NCBI RefSeq assembly: GCF_963665055.1
Contig: NZ_OY762015.1
Location: 1,222,501 to 1,286,500, forward strand
DNA: 64,000 nucleotides
Reading direction: 5' to 3'
Source: an uncultured Methanobacterium sp.
GTDB lineage: Archaea; Methanobacteriota; Methanobacteria; Methanobacteriales; Methanobacteriaceae
The translations under genes were made by a program, and so were the position numbers. How positions within the stretch are numbered: the stretch's first letter is position 1; the number at the start of each line of letters is the position of its first letter. Shown one piece after another: positions 1 to 26,207 of the stretch. The notes beneath the pieces were generated by a model. The model was not told where the DNA came from and made no database searches. It saw only the letters and a program-made list of their open reading frames with translations.

Positions 1-666
1 AATTTCTACGGTAATGGCTTGGTTCTGGCAGTCTTTCTCACAGGTTCTGCACATGGAACAGTTTTCCAGGTCCACCACTGTTATCTGATTATTTTTTTCA
101 TCGTATTCCAGAACATTCCTGGGGCATTCCTTCACACAGTCCTGGCATGTTTCACATTTATCCTGATCAATTGTGATTTCAGGGTAATGGTTATACGCAC
201 TGGTGGTGGTGGGCTGCCATTTAGCATGATCAGATCCTAATCCTAACTGTGCTATGGCTTCCAGTTCCACTTCTTCTCCTTCTTTGAGTTTTACCAGTGG
301 AATGGTGTCCAGGACAGGTTTTATTTTGGAGTCCTCTGATTTGAGGTCCCCGGAATAGAGTGTTTTTGGTCCTTTACCTTTTAAGATGAGGGATACACTG
401 CAGCGTGAGCAGTGCCCTTCACAGTCACAGTCTTCTGGCATTACCATTGATTCCAGATCAGTGCTGAGGGGTACCAGTCCCAGTCGGTGGGCCAATGCTT
501 CGTCAAATATACGTGCATCGTTTTTTAAGAACTCCACGGTTTCAATGGCCAATGTGGGAACTTCCACCATAGAGATCCGGCGCAGGGCATTAACCATACT
601 GACATCCACACCATCCACGGTGAAGACTAAATGGTTGTTATCCCTGTTTTTAATTTCTATCTCCAT
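1..666 (-). CDS. rpoD: DNA-directed RNA polymerase subunit D (Rpo3), 3' end cut by window edge
   Basis: Translating the minus strand from the ATG at 666 gives 222 residues with no stop before the window edge, so roughly the last 45 residues are missing. The N-terminus carries the alpha-type assembly motif NALRRIS, the archaeal counterpart of bacterial RpoA/eukaryotic Rpb3 that pairs with subunit L to nucleate polymerase assembly. Near residues 168-218 there are two ferredoxin-like cysteine sets ([12 protein letters not shown] and [11 protein letters not shown]), so this subunit D should carry the 4Fe-4S clusters known from several archaeal enzymes. It lies 17 bases after uS11, in the usual alpha-operon order, and is probably cotranscribed with it. 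Confidence 0.95.
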   Translation of the reverse strand, partial: MEIEIKNRDNNHLVFTVDGVDVSMVNALRRISMVEVPTLAIETVEFLKNDARIFDEALAHRLGLVPLSTDLESMVMPEDCDCEGHCSRCSVSLILKGKGPKTLYSGDLKSEDSKIKPVLDTIPLVKLKEGEEVELEAIAQLGLGSDHAKWQPTTTSAYNHYPEITIDQDKCETCQDCVKECPRNVLEYDEKNNQITVVDLENCSMCRTCEKDCQNQAITVEI

Positions 667-683
667 TCTAGACACTTCGCGTT

Positions 684-1673
<990 letters not shown>

Positions 1674-1691
1674 GTTAATCGTCTCCTAGGT

Positions 1692-2144
<453 letters not shown>

Positions 2145-2348
2145 TTAAAATTTCCTCCAATATATTCACTTTATTTAAAGTATCTCTGGGGTTCATGCGG
2201 ATCATCAGTCACAACCGGTTAGGGTTGTCTGAAACTTTACTTGAATCCCCTTAATTGAGTTTGAATTGATTATGATTTAATGATCATTACAATTGTCATT
2301 CAATTATTCAACAATTTCATCTAACTATATTACTAAACAAAATATGTT

Positions 2349-2443
<95 letters not shown>

Positions 2444-2466
2444 AAGATTATATTCTTGTGTTTGTG

Positions 2467-2475
2467 TAATATAAA
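2467..2475 (-). promoter_or_regulatory. TATA box for tRNA-Ser
   Basis: On the minus strand this reads TTTATATTA, matching the archaeal TATA box, and it lies 26-34 bases before the 5' end of the tRNA, the expected distance for transcription starting at or just before the mature end. Confidence 0.6.
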
Positions 2476-2535
2476 CTCTTTGCTAATTTTCTATATTTTT
2501 ACCTAATATCTGGTAATATGGAACAATAGTGTGTA

Positions 2536-2633
2536 GAACAACCTATTGTGATGGAACATCCTATTCCTATAGTGAATGAACATCCTATTCGTACAAGACG
2601 TTAATAGTAATGTGAGATGGAACATTCTACTGG
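2536..2633. repeat. Four degenerate copies of GAACATCCTATT
   Basis: Copies of GAACA-CCTATT or close variants begin at 2536, 2554, 2578 and 2620, with uneven spacing of 18, 24 and 42 bases. They lie in the gap between the Cbf5 stop and the tRNA-Ser promoter. No gene is visible in this gap. They look like decayed tandem duplications; a protein-binding role is possible but nothing shows it. Confidence 0.5.
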
Positions 2634-2724
2634 TTTTATTAGACGTGTTAAAAAACCCATTAAATATATTTGTTTATAACTGGGTTTGGTGGGAGTCCAG
2701 GTAAAGAGTAGAATATAATTATTT

Positions 2725-3687
<963 letters not shown>

Positions 3688-3726
3688 GTGAATAATCCTT
3701 TTATTTAATTATGCTGCAAATTGGGT

Positions 3727-4475
<749 letters not shown>

Positions 4476-4482
4476 TTAGGAT

Positions 4483-4791
4483 CTATTCCTCAGTATCCTG
4501 GGATTGGGTATCTTGAGATTCAGAAAGAGATCTGGCCTGTTCTTTGTAGAACCTGCGGGTACATTCTGTGCAGAGTTTGCCACCGAATGGTCGGTTTGGT
4601 CGTTTTTTAGACTTGGCTAGTTTTCTTATCTGGTAAGGTCTTCCTCGTGGAACACCATGTAAGAGTTTACCACATTCAGCACAGTGGTGCTTTTGAGGTT
4701 TTTTCTTCTTGTAGTGAAGGACAGTTTTGCCTCCAGGGGTTCTACGGAAGGTTCTTTTATACGTTCGTGATCTGTATCTTAATGCTGGCAT
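4483..4791 (-). CDS. rpl34e: 50S ribosomal protein eL34 (L34e)
   Basis: 102 residues. Begins [21 protein letters not shown], and carries two CxxC pairs at C37/C40 (HHCAECGK) and C74/C77 (KLCTECTRR), which should bind one zinc. It is a eukaryote-type 50S protein. The start has GGAG upstream. The C-terminus is a short Ser/Gln/Asp/Glu tail ([13 protein letters not shown]) made of a duplicated SQDT unit that I would not expect to contact rRNA. Confidence 0.95.
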   Translation of the reverse strand: MPALRYRSRTYKRTFRRTPGGKTVLHYKKKKPQKHHCAECGKLLHGVPRGRPYQIRKLAKSKKRPNRPFGGKLCTECTRRFYKEQARSLSESQDTQSQDTEE

Positions 4792-4955
4792 TTTAATTAT
4801 CTCCTTTATATAAGTCTTAAAATATTTTCCGTGAATGAATTTAAAATCTATTCTAAAATCTATTTCCTTGTATGAATTTAAAAATTCTGTGAATAAAATT
4901 AAATCCTTAAAAAGAATTTAATGAGGATCTAGAATTTAATAGTGTCTGTCTAGTT

Positions 4956-5525
4956 TTATATTCCCCCACTTTTAAGTCCCATCAATTTCCTGAAGATTAT
5001 GGACATGGCGAATGAGCATAGAATGTACCATCCCAACCATTCAATGGCCATGTAGGGAACTCCAGGTGACTGGTGGTAAAACATGTGGAACAGTGGCACC
5101 AGTAGCACGTAGAATACAAATGATGGTAATTGTACCACTAATTTGTTGATTGCTGGTTGTGCTGCCATCCACCAGAAAACCAGCAGTATGGGTATGAAGG
5201 TAACGATCATGGGTTTGAAGGAGTTCATCATCATTTCCTTCTGGAGGTCCATGAATTCAGCCTGTTTCTTCTGAACTTCTGCCATTGCTTTGGCATCCCC
5301 TGATTTCTGGGCCGCCATCATATCTTGCTGATAAACTTTCATTTCCTTCTGCAAAAACTGCAACCGGTCCTGGTCCACCAGTAGTTTGTTGGCCAGGGTT
5401 ATGAAAAATGCTATTATGGTGGATATTACGAACACACCTAACATCGGGCCAAACATAGTGACTAGTGGCATGAACACAACGTCCAATGCACCAAATATTG
5501 GTTGAGTTATAAATTCAAATGCCAT
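4956..5525 (-). CDS. DUF106/EMC3-like membrane protein (YidC/Oxa1 superfamily)
   Basis: 189 residues. Predicted layout from hydrophobicity: a membrane segment near 20-45, a charged coiled coil at about 50-100 (LQFLQKEMKVYQQDM, then AEVQKKQAEFMDLQKEMMM), and two or three more membrane segments at about 105-175. This is the archaeal DUF106 family, related to EMC3, TMCO1 and bacterial YidC, thought to help insert membrane proteins. Its position just after SecY and adenylate kinase in the cluster fits a role at the translocon. GAGG precedes the ATG at 5525. Confidence 0.88.
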   Translation of the reverse strand: MAFEFITQPIFGALDVVFMPLVTMFGPMLGVFVISTIIAFFITLANKLLVDQDRLQFLQKEMKVYQQDMMAAQKSGDAKAMAEVQKKQAEFMDLQKEMMMNSFKPMIVTFIPILLVFWWMAAQPAINKLVVQLPSFVFYVLLVPLFHMFYHQSPGVPYMAIEWLGWYILCSFAMSIIFRKLMGLKSGGI

Positions 5526-5600
5526 TTTTTGTTCCTCTTATACCACAAAGGGTTTTTATCCCAAATGTTCTCGTATTATGACGGGTTATTACCCTATAAT

Positions 5601-5905
5601 TTTTATTCAACATTCAATAGTTTTATTCAACATTCAATAATATTTTTTTTCTTATCCAAGAGTTTTATTCTTATCCAAGAGTCTTATCTATAAATGATTC
5701 TTACCTTATAAAATCTTATCTATAGATTCTTATTCTATGGATGGTTTTATCTAAAGATTTCTGGATAAGGTATATTCCAGGATAAGATATTTTTCATGAT
5801 AATGGATTTTTCAGGAAAAGCTTTTTTTCCAGGATAAGATTTTTTCCCATTAAAGCTTTTTTTCCAGGATAAGATTTTTTCCCATTAAAGCTTTTTTTCC
5901 AGGAA
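5601..5905. repeat. Tandem repeats filling the DUF106-adenylate kinase gap
   Basis: The 396-base gap between the two genes contains no credible gene. It holds a 20-bp unit twice (5601-5620 and 5621-5640, TTTTATTCAACATTCAATAR), two copies of TTATCCAAGAGT near 5652-5683, and a 35-bp unit at 5821-5855 and 5856-5890 with a partial third copy to 5905. Each 35-bp unit contains CCAGGATAAGAT followed by a T-run. The last array lies 16 bases beyond the adenylate kinase stop, so on the minus strand it is the 3' side of that gene. Confidence 0.8.
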
Positions 5906-5921
5906 AAACTTTTTTCCAGTT

Positions 5922-7826
<1,905 letters not shown>

Positions 7827-7896
7827 TTGTTTTCACTCCTTATAAGGGAACATGGAATTTTTTTTAGTTAGAATAATTCTACTCAGAGAGAAAATT

Positions 7897-8337
7897 CTAC
7901 TGGAGACTAACAGCTTCTCCACCTTTTTCTTCGATTTTGGCAACTGCACTTGCAGAGAAGTGAGGTGCCTTGATGGTGAGAGATCTGGTTATTTTTCCCC
8001 TTCCCAGTACTTTATCATATCCTAATTGAGTGACATCAATGATGATGCTGTCACCGTCTTTCTGGGCTAATTCTTTTTCAACCAGTTTTTCTGCATTATC
8101 ATCCAGGTAATCCAGGTTCACTGTTTTAAATTTATTGATAGTCTTTTGTGGTCTTTTGAAACCGTGTTTACCATATCGGTCTGGGTCGAATTTAACTACC
8201 CAGGTCCACATGTGTTTATGGCCTCCGGCTTTTCCTCTTCCACCACGGTGTCCGGCTCCTCTTCGCTTTTTAGTACAGCCTCCACCAACAGATCGAGAAC
8301 CACGCAATTTCCGTATTTTACGGGCTTTTCTTATCAT
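7897..8337 (-). CDS. rpl15: 50S ribosomal protein uL15 (L15)
   Basis: 146 residues, the archaeal length. Begins MIRKARKIRKLRGSRSVGGG, with the Gly/Arg/Lys-rich N-terminal arm (KKRRGAGHRGGRGKAGGHKH) that threads into 23S rRNA, and a globular C-terminal half ending APHFSASAVAKIEEKGG. AAGGTG precedes the ATG. It lies upstream of secY on the same transcript by position. A 242-base gap with tandem repeats separates it from uL30. Confidence 0.97.
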   Translation of the reverse strand: MIRKARKIRKLRGSRSVGGGCTKKRRGAGHRGGRGKAGGHKHMWTWVVKFDPDRYGKHGFKRPQKTINKFKTVNLDYLDDNAEKLVEKELAQKDGDSIIIDVTQLGYDKVLGRGKITRSLTIKAPHFSASAVAKIEEKGGEAVSLQ

Positions 8338-8390
8338 GTTTACACCTTGATTTGTGATTCCATTTATTATTCATAAAGGAATATGGGTTT

Positions 8391-8560
8391 GTTATTCATA
8401 AGGAATTAATGGGATTGTTATTCATAAGGAATTAATGGGATTGTTATTCATAAAGGAGTTAATGGTTTTAAAATTTTTGCACTATTATCCTTTGGCAAAA
8501 ATTTCTCATTAATCCATGATCTCATTAATCCATGATCATCTCATTAATCCATGATCTTTA
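8391..8560. repeat. Two tandem repeat arrays in the uL30-uL15 gap
   Basis: A 26-bp unit (GTTATTCATAAGGAATTAAT plus GGGATT) runs at 8391-8416, 8417-8442 and in a diverged copy from 8443. A second unit, TCATTAATCCATGATC, occurs three times between about 8507 and 8560. They fill the space between the uL15 start and the uL30 stop at 8580. No gene or clear promoter is seen there. Confidence 0.85.
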
Positions 8561-8579
8561 AGGATCTATGTATCCTTTT

Positions 8580-9032
8580 TTAGATCATTTTTTTGATGAG
8601 TAGGGATATTTCTTCTCCCCGGTAACCCAGTGTTCCTCCTTCTTTGAAACTTTTTCGAATGTGATTGTAACCTTTTCGTGGGGGGTGTAGTCTGAAAATT
8701 GGTTTTAAACCAGCTTCTTCCAGTGTGGTTTCTCCCTTGATGATGGCTTCAGACAGTTCCTCTGCTGAGGAGTAGTCTCCAGTCAAATCTTCAGGAGTGA
8801 ACCTTTCCCTTCCTGGGAATCTTCCCCTTTTTTCTATGAGTTGGGTTAGTGTTTCTGAGTCTATTTCACCCCAGGTTATGTAGTCCTTACCTTTCCTGAG
8901 CATTCCCAGGTAACTGTCGTTTTCAGGTAGGAGGACTGCATGGTTGATTCTGGTTAAGCGGAGCATATCCAGGGTATCGGCTATGTCTCCCTTGATTCCA
9001 GTACGTCCCCTGACTCTTAATGCTATAATCAT
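8580..9032 (-). CDS. rpl30: 50S ribosomal protein uL30 (L30)
   Basis: 150 residues; archaeal uL30 is much longer than the roughly 60-residue bacterial form. The ferredoxin-like start [20 protein letters not shown] and the C-terminal [16 protein letters not shown] match the L7/L30 archaeal-eukaryotic family. The binding site GGTGAT is three bases before the ATG. It follows uS5 by nine bases, as in the spc operon. Confidence 0.97.
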   Translation of the reverse strand: MIIALRVRGRTGIKGDIADTLDMLRLTRINHAVLLPENDSYLGMLRKGKDYITWGEIDSETLTQLIEKRGRFPGRERFTPEDLTGDYSSAEELSEAIIKGETTLEEAGLKPIFRLHPPRKGYNHIRKSFKEGGTLGYRGEEISLLIKKMI

Positions 9033-9041
9033 GATATCACC

Positions 9042-10273
<1,232 letters not shown>

Positions 10274-10283
10274 TATTCCCCCG

Positions 10284-10744
<461 letters not shown>

Positions 10745-10745
10745 G

Positions 10746-10958
10746 TCGACCTTTTAGAAAAAGGTCGATCAAAACTTTTTTTCCAATTCAAAATTTTCAT
10801 TATTAAGAATTGGGGATGCTGATACTTCCCTTGCATCCGAATTTTTTTCATTATTGTTTTTTTACTTGCCCTCAACACTTATGGTGTTATAGGGGGCCCC
10901 TTGATTTCCTATGATAAACCATCCCTCCGGTAATTACCAGTAGGGGGAGGTTTTTAGG
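10746..10958 (-). other. Highly structured leader between eL32 and eL19 (possible ncRNA or leader element)
   Basis: The 303-base gap has no gene but carries a run of inverted repeats. They are TCGACCTTTT/AAAAGGTCGA (10746-10768, perfect, 3-base loop), GGATGC/GCATCC (10814-10838), AACAC/GTGTT (10874-10888), GGGGCCCC (10893-10900), and a hairpin at 10908-10958 with CCTA/TAGG and AAACC/GGTTT around the palindrome GGTAATTACC. The section 10880-10960 is clearly more G+C-rich than the other gaps here, which is a common sign of structured RNA in AT-rich genomes. The 10746 hairpin ends just upstream of the eL19 binding site. Function is inferred only. Confidence 0.5.
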
Positions 10959-11033
10959 ATAGTTATGTTTGATTGTGCTTTTAGGATTAAGTTAATGCCT
11001 TTTATGATTAGGATTAATAAATAAAGGAATTAA

Positions 11034-11899
<866 letters not shown>

Positions 11900-11909
11900 T
11901 TTTATCACC

Positions 11910-12459
<550 letters not shown>

Positions 12460-12465
12460 AATCAC

Positions 12466-12987
<522 letters not shown>

Positions 12988-12988
12988 T

Positions 12989-13714
<726 letters not shown>

Positions 13715-13715
13715 T

Positions 13716-14069
<354 letters not shown>

Positions 14070-14077
14070 CTAATCAC

Positions 14078-15091
<1,014 letters not shown>

Positions 15092-15120
15092 GGGGGTGGT
15101 GAAAGTATTTTTATGTGAAT

Positions 15121-15240
15121 AATCCCAAAAAACAGGTCAAGCTCATTACGAGTTAACTGCTGTTTGCCGGGATTAATCTCCCAGAAGACTTTTCATGATT
15201 TCATTTGAGAAGTCTTTTAAGTTTGAACTTAAAACCATGG
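15121..15240 (-). other. Hairpin-rich spacer between aIF1 and Rpp29 genes
   Basis: The 225-base gap has no gene but contains strong inverted repeats. AATCCC (15121-15126) pairs with GGGATT (15169-15174), AAACAG (15130-15135) with CTGTTT (15160-15165), and CTC with GAG inside, together forming one long interrupted hairpin. AAGACTTTTC (15185-15194) pairs with GAGAAGTCTT (15207-15216) with nine of ten positions matched and one G-U possible. AAGTT/AACTT and AACC/GGTT follow. It could be a leader element, an attenuator or a small RNA; the sequence does not decide. Confidence 0.45.
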
Positions 15241-15316
15241 TTAACTTATCTTAAAAAACATGGTATGATTAAATATTAATCAAGTCCATGTGCGAAATTT
15301 TAGTTAACCCATTAAT

Positions 15317-15867
<551 letters not shown>

Positions 15868-15884
15868 CTAAGGATTAAATCCTT

Positions 15885-17215
<1,331 letters not shown>

Positions 17216-17219
<4 letters not shown>

Positions 17220-17680
17220 GCGCTCTCTGCCTCCCCTAGAACTACCTGTATATGTGTGGTGGGGGTGTTGAATGGTGTGGCCCTTCCGAATGCTCTTGGG
17301 ATGTATCCCCGAATTATGAAACCTCGGTGGCTGGATATGTGGATTATTTTAAGGTCTTCTGTGTCCATACCCTGGTATTCAGCGTTAGCTTCTGCATTTT
17401 CCAGAACATCTAAGATCTGGGTGGCTGCTTTTTTAGGGTAACGACCAGTAGGCCATCCTTTTAGTCCTTTTCGGTGACCGACTTTTTTGTTGTGCCGTTT
17501 GAATGGTACAGCTCTTTTCATCTGGATGACATCTTCTAAGTATTCCTTGGCTTCGTCAAGGTACATGCCCCGGAGTTCTCTGCAGATCTCCACCGAGTGT
17601 TTGGGGGAGATCTTGAGGGATCTTCCAGTTGCCTTGGCTACTTTTCCAGATCCTTCGTAAGCGTATTTCAATTTTGCCAT
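17216..17680 (-). CDS. rpl22: 50S ribosomal protein uL22 (L22)
   Basis: 154 residues, the archaeal form. [20 protein letters not shown] at the start, [16 protein letters not shown] in the middle and [16 protein letters not shown] near the end are typical. Its beta-hairpin lines the peptide exit tunnel. GGAG precedes the ATG. It follows uS19 by 12 bases. Confidence 0.97.
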
Positions 17681-17692
17681 GGTTAATTCTCC

Positions 17693-18122
<430 letters not shown>

Positions 18123-18200
18123 GCTTTTATTTTATCATTCAATTAATTCTCGTAATTTATCCTTAAACCAGTCCAAATGGAATAATGGGATAAGTTAAAC

Positions 18201-18926
<726 letters not shown>

Positions 18927-18939
18927 TATTTAATCCTCC

Positions 18940-19200
<261 letters not shown>

Positions 19201-19213
19201 TCATGACACCTAC

Positions 19214-19999
<786 letters not shown>

Positions 20000-20021
20000 T
20001 CCCATCACTTTTTGATCCTAA

Positions 20022-21050
<1,029 letters not shown>

Positions 21051-21083
21051 ATCCTTAATTTTCCACTTTTCCAAATTTGTGAA

Positions 21084-21097
21084 CGTAATATATATCT
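21084..21097 (-). promoter_or_regulatory. Putative promoter (TATA box) of the ribosomal protein cluster
   Basis: On the minus strand this reads ATATATATTACG, about 55 bases before the uL3 start; transcription would begin near 21065, leaving a leader of about 30 bases. A second candidate, the palindrome TGCATTATAATATGCA, lies upstream near 21185-21200. The rest of the 257-base gap holds no gene. Confidence 0.4.
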
Positions 21098-21289
21098 AAT
21101 TCATAGTGTACTCTCTCTAAGAAGAGCCCAAAGCGCATTGCTAAAATACATTGCGATAAATGTGTTCTACTACCCGTGTGTATTGCATTATAATATGCAT
21201 TACCCATATCAAAATTTAATTAAATTAATTAGCTTTATTAAACCAATTAGCGCTTGCTAACCATGTCTAGTTGGCAATAAAACGCATAA

Positions 21290-22111
<822 letters not shown>

Positions 22112-22172
22112 TCTTAAATTTCTGTTTTTGATCCTTATAATATATAGGGGCTGGATCAAGTTGAGTGAAAAA

Positions 22173-22211
22173 TCAAGTTGAGTGAGAAATATATAAATAT
22201 ATATTATAAGT
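22173..22211 (-). promoter_or_regulatory. Promoter of the SPOUT methyltransferase gene, with 13-bp direct repeat
   Basis: The minus strand carries TTTATATATT around 22189-22198 inside a longer AT stretch to 22211, about 80 bases before the ATG. Between it and the gene, TCAAGTTGAGTGA occurs twice (22156-22168 and 22173-22185), four bases apart. The direct repeat overlaps the predicted transcription start and could be a binding site, though this is inference. Confidence 0.4.
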
Positions 22212-22320
22212 GGATAAGCGGAAAATATTGTGAAATATTTGTCATGATTGTTCAGGTCATGTTTGTCATTAATATTGTCATGATTTCATGTGATTAAGTT
22301 ACTGCGCATATGAAATTTAG

Positions 22321-22440
22321 TCTTATTGAAAGTAATCTAATTGAAAATAATCTAATTGAAAATAATCTAATTGAAAATAATCTAATTGAAAATAATCTAA
22401 TTGAAAATAATCTAATTGAAAATAATCTAATTGAAAATTT
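22321..22440. repeat. Eight tandem copies of a 15-bp unit (TCTAATTGAAAATAA)
   Basis: Exact or nearly exact 15-bp units run without interruption from 22321 to 22440; the first and last copies are diverged. The array ends within the stop codon of the METTL5-like gene (22439-22441), so on that gene's strand the array begins right at the stop. Because 15 is a multiple of three the array reads open in a plus-strand frame, which creates a false open frame. Confidence 0.95.
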
Positions 22441-23074
22441 ATTCTATTTTCTCAATCCTCAAAACAACAACTTCCACTTCCCTTTTCTCATCCTGGTGGA
22501 AGTGATAGATACGTGGCAGGGGGAAATTATAGTGAAAAACATGGGTGATACTGGCATCAAGTGCCTTCACCAAAAGCTCCAGGAACTCTCTGGTCTTGGC
22601 CAGGTGAAAGGAGTAAACCACCGGAGCTACTTCAAGTGCTTTTTCAAGGAACCTGCGATCACCATCCTTACGGTTAGCTTTCTGTGCCCCGAAAGGTGGG
22701 TTCTGGATCACAGTATCTGCCTGCTCATGGAAATCATTGATATCCATATTCAAAAAATGGCATTTGTCCTGAACTTTGAGCCTTAATGCCTCGGAATTTG
22801 CCACTTGGAGTGCATCACTATCCACATCCACCCCAACTACTTCCACTGCACCTATCATTGCTGAGCCCAGTGCCAGTATTCCAGTTCCACAACCAAGATC
22901 CACTACTTTAAGTTCCTGGATATCACCGCAAGCATGTGCGTTCCAGATGACATCAGCTGCAATAATAGATGGTGTGTGGTATTGTTCCAGGTTAGGGTCC
23001 GGATATGGATGGGGTGGTACACCCTGCAGGGCCATTTCCAGCTGTTTTTTCTTGATTATCATGGGGTATTCCAT
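22439..23074 (-). CDS. METTL5-like RNA adenine N6-methyltransferase (COG2263 family)
   Basis: 211 residues. A class I methyltransferase fold: SAM-binding VVDLGCGTGILALG at 57-70, acidic loop VVGVDVDSDAL at about 79-89, and the catalytic NPPFG at 125-129 used by N6-adenine methylases. The N-terminal LEQYHTPSIIAADVIW is typical of METTL5-like proteins. In eukaryotes METTL5 methylates 18S rRNA with Trm112; archaeal homologs probably act on 16S rRNA, which is an inference. It is transcribed toward the SPOUT gene; the 15-bp array follows its stop. Confidence 0.88.
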   Translation of the reverse strand: MEYPMIIKKKQLEMALQGVPPHPYPDPNLEQYHTPSIIAADVIWNAHACGDIQELKVVDLGCGTGILALGSAMIGAVEVVGVDVDSDALQVANSEALRLKVQDKCHFLNMDINDFHEQADTVIQNPPFGAQKANRKDGDRRFLEKALEVAPVVYSFHLAKTREFLELLVKALDASITHVFHYNFPLPRIYHFHQDEKREVEVVVLRIEKIE

Positions 23075-23326
23075 TAAAATTTAAGAGGATAGTTGATTGT
23101 ATATCTGTTGATTGATGGTATTCTCACTTTTAAATGATATGTCTTGCTTTAATTAAATGGTGTCTTGCTTTAATTATATTAAATAATTATTTCAGATTTT
23201 CAAATTAACAATAAAATCTTTAAGGAGATATTGATAATAGATATAATTAATTAAACAATGGGATATTATAGACTAAAGGGAATTTAAGTAATTAGTATTC
23301 AAAAAAACATTAATAAACATACTCAG

Positions 23327-24837
<1,511 letters not shown>

Positions 24838-25016
24838 GAATATTTATTATGGGAAAATGGATGATTATTGGTAAAAAAATATAGGATATCCCCTATTGGT
24901 AAAAATTTAGGATTAAACAAGAATTAATCAATAATGGAAAACATTGTAAATAAAATTTACCAGAAAACTAATAAAAACTGTAATAATTAGATCAGTAGGA
25001 TTGGAAGGTGGTCCCA

Positions 25017-25997
25017 ATGCCCCAGAAACAGATTTTAAAAAAATTCCGTGCAAAAAAGGATGAATATGTATCCCGTGACCAATTAATATCAGATGCAGGT
25101 ATATCCGATACTCAGCTGAAAGATGAAATATTATCACTAAAAAAAGAGGGTTACATAATTGATTCATCCCCTGAACTTGGTTATCGTCTCATCAAAACAC
25201 CTAACCGGCTCTTACCTTATGAAATACAACTAGACCTGACCACCAACTTCATTGGACAGGAAATTCATCACTACTCCGAGGTTGATTCCACCAACGAAGT
25301 TGCCAAAGAACTGGCCGAAAAAGGCGCACCCGAAGGAACCATTATCATAGCTGAAAGCCAGCGCAGTGGTAAAGGTAGACGGGGTAAAAAATGGTTATCA
25401 CCCTCGGGTGGGGTTTGGATGACCATGATACTCAGACCAGACATTCCCCTATCCCAGGCACCTTTATTAACCCTGGTAGCTGGGGTAGCAGTTGCCGAAA
25501 CACTGGCACAGGATTGCAATCTTGATGTGGGCATAAAATGGCCCAATGACATATTAATTGGTGAAAAAAAGGTCTGTGGAATACTGACTGAAGCCAGTGC
25601 CCGTGGCAGAGAACTGGAATACGTAGTGGTTGGTATTGGAATTGATCTCAATGTTGATGTGGAAGCTTTCCCTCCAAAACTGCGAGAAGGTGCAACATCC
25701 CTCAAAAGAGAGCTGGATAAGGAAATTCCTGGAGTGAAACTGGTGCAGGATTTCATGGTGAACTTTGAAAACATTTACAATGATTTCACAGGAGGCCAAT
25801 TAACAGAAATTCTTAATCAGTGGCGTAGACTTTCCAAAACCATTGGATCTTATGTGGAAGTTCACCAGAAAGGCAGAACAGTTCGAGGAGAAGCGGTAGG
25901 TATAAGCAAAGAAGGAATTCTCATTCTGGAAATGGACGATGGCAGCTTGCAAAAAGTCATATCCGGAGAATGCATACACTATAAAGGTAAATTATAA
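25017..25997 (+). CDS. birA: Bifunctional biotin-protein ligase with N-terminal winged helix (BirA type)
   Basis: 326 residues from the ATG at 25017 (MPQKQILKKFRAKKDEYVSR), which has AAGGTGG upstream; a GTG at 25008 would overlap that site. Residues 1-60 form a helix-turn-helix like the BirA repressor. The ligase core has SGKGRRGKKWLSP (biotinyl-AMP loop), KWPNDILIGEKKVCGIL and VVVGIGIDLNVD. An SH3-like C-terminal domain follows. It biotinylates PycB and may sense biotin to regulate transcription, as in E. coli. It lies 179 bases after pycA. Confidence 0.93.
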   Translation: MPQKQILKKFRAKKDEYVSRDQLISDAGISDTQLKDEILSLKKEGYIIDSSPELGYRLIKTPNRLLPYEIQLDLTTNFIGQEIHHYSEVDSTNEVAKELAEKGAPEGTIIIAESQRSGKGRRGKKWLSPSGGVWMTMILRPDIPLSQAPLLTLVAGVAVAETLAQDCNLDVGIKWPNDILIGEKKVCGILTEASARGRELEYVVVGIGIDLNVDVEAFPPKLREGATSLKRELDKEIPGVKLVQDFMVNFENIYNDFTGGQLTEILNQWRRLSKTIGSYVEVHQKGRTVRGEAVGISKEGILILEMDDGSLQKVISGECIHYKGKL

Positions 25998-26017
25998 ATG
26001 GAATTGAATACCTATTA

Positions 26018-26025
26018 TTTTTTTT
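26018..26025 (+). terminator. Oligo-T terminator after birA
   Basis: A run of eight T starts 21 bases after the birA stop, with another T6 shortly after. Archaeal termination typically uses such T-runs without a required hairpin. The following 180 bases contain three copies of CTTAATATTCAAAAA-like sequence and no gene. Confidence 0.5.
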
Positions 26026-26207
26026 ATTAAATAATTTTTTATTAAATTAAGATTACATGAAATTAAGAAATTTTCAGACGTAATTAATTTACAAACCAAC
26101 CTGAAATTAAATTAATTATTCAAAAGCAGACTTAATATTCAAAAAGACACTTAATATTCAAAAAAACGCTTAATATCTAACCTAAAATTAACTAAAAGGA
26201 GTTTTAC

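Noticed and set aside
22310..22786. Plus-strand open frame of 158 residues starting in repeated IENNL units
   Set aside because: It arises from the 15-bp tandem array (a multiple of three) and runs antisense through the METTL5-like gene; no binding site and no family match.
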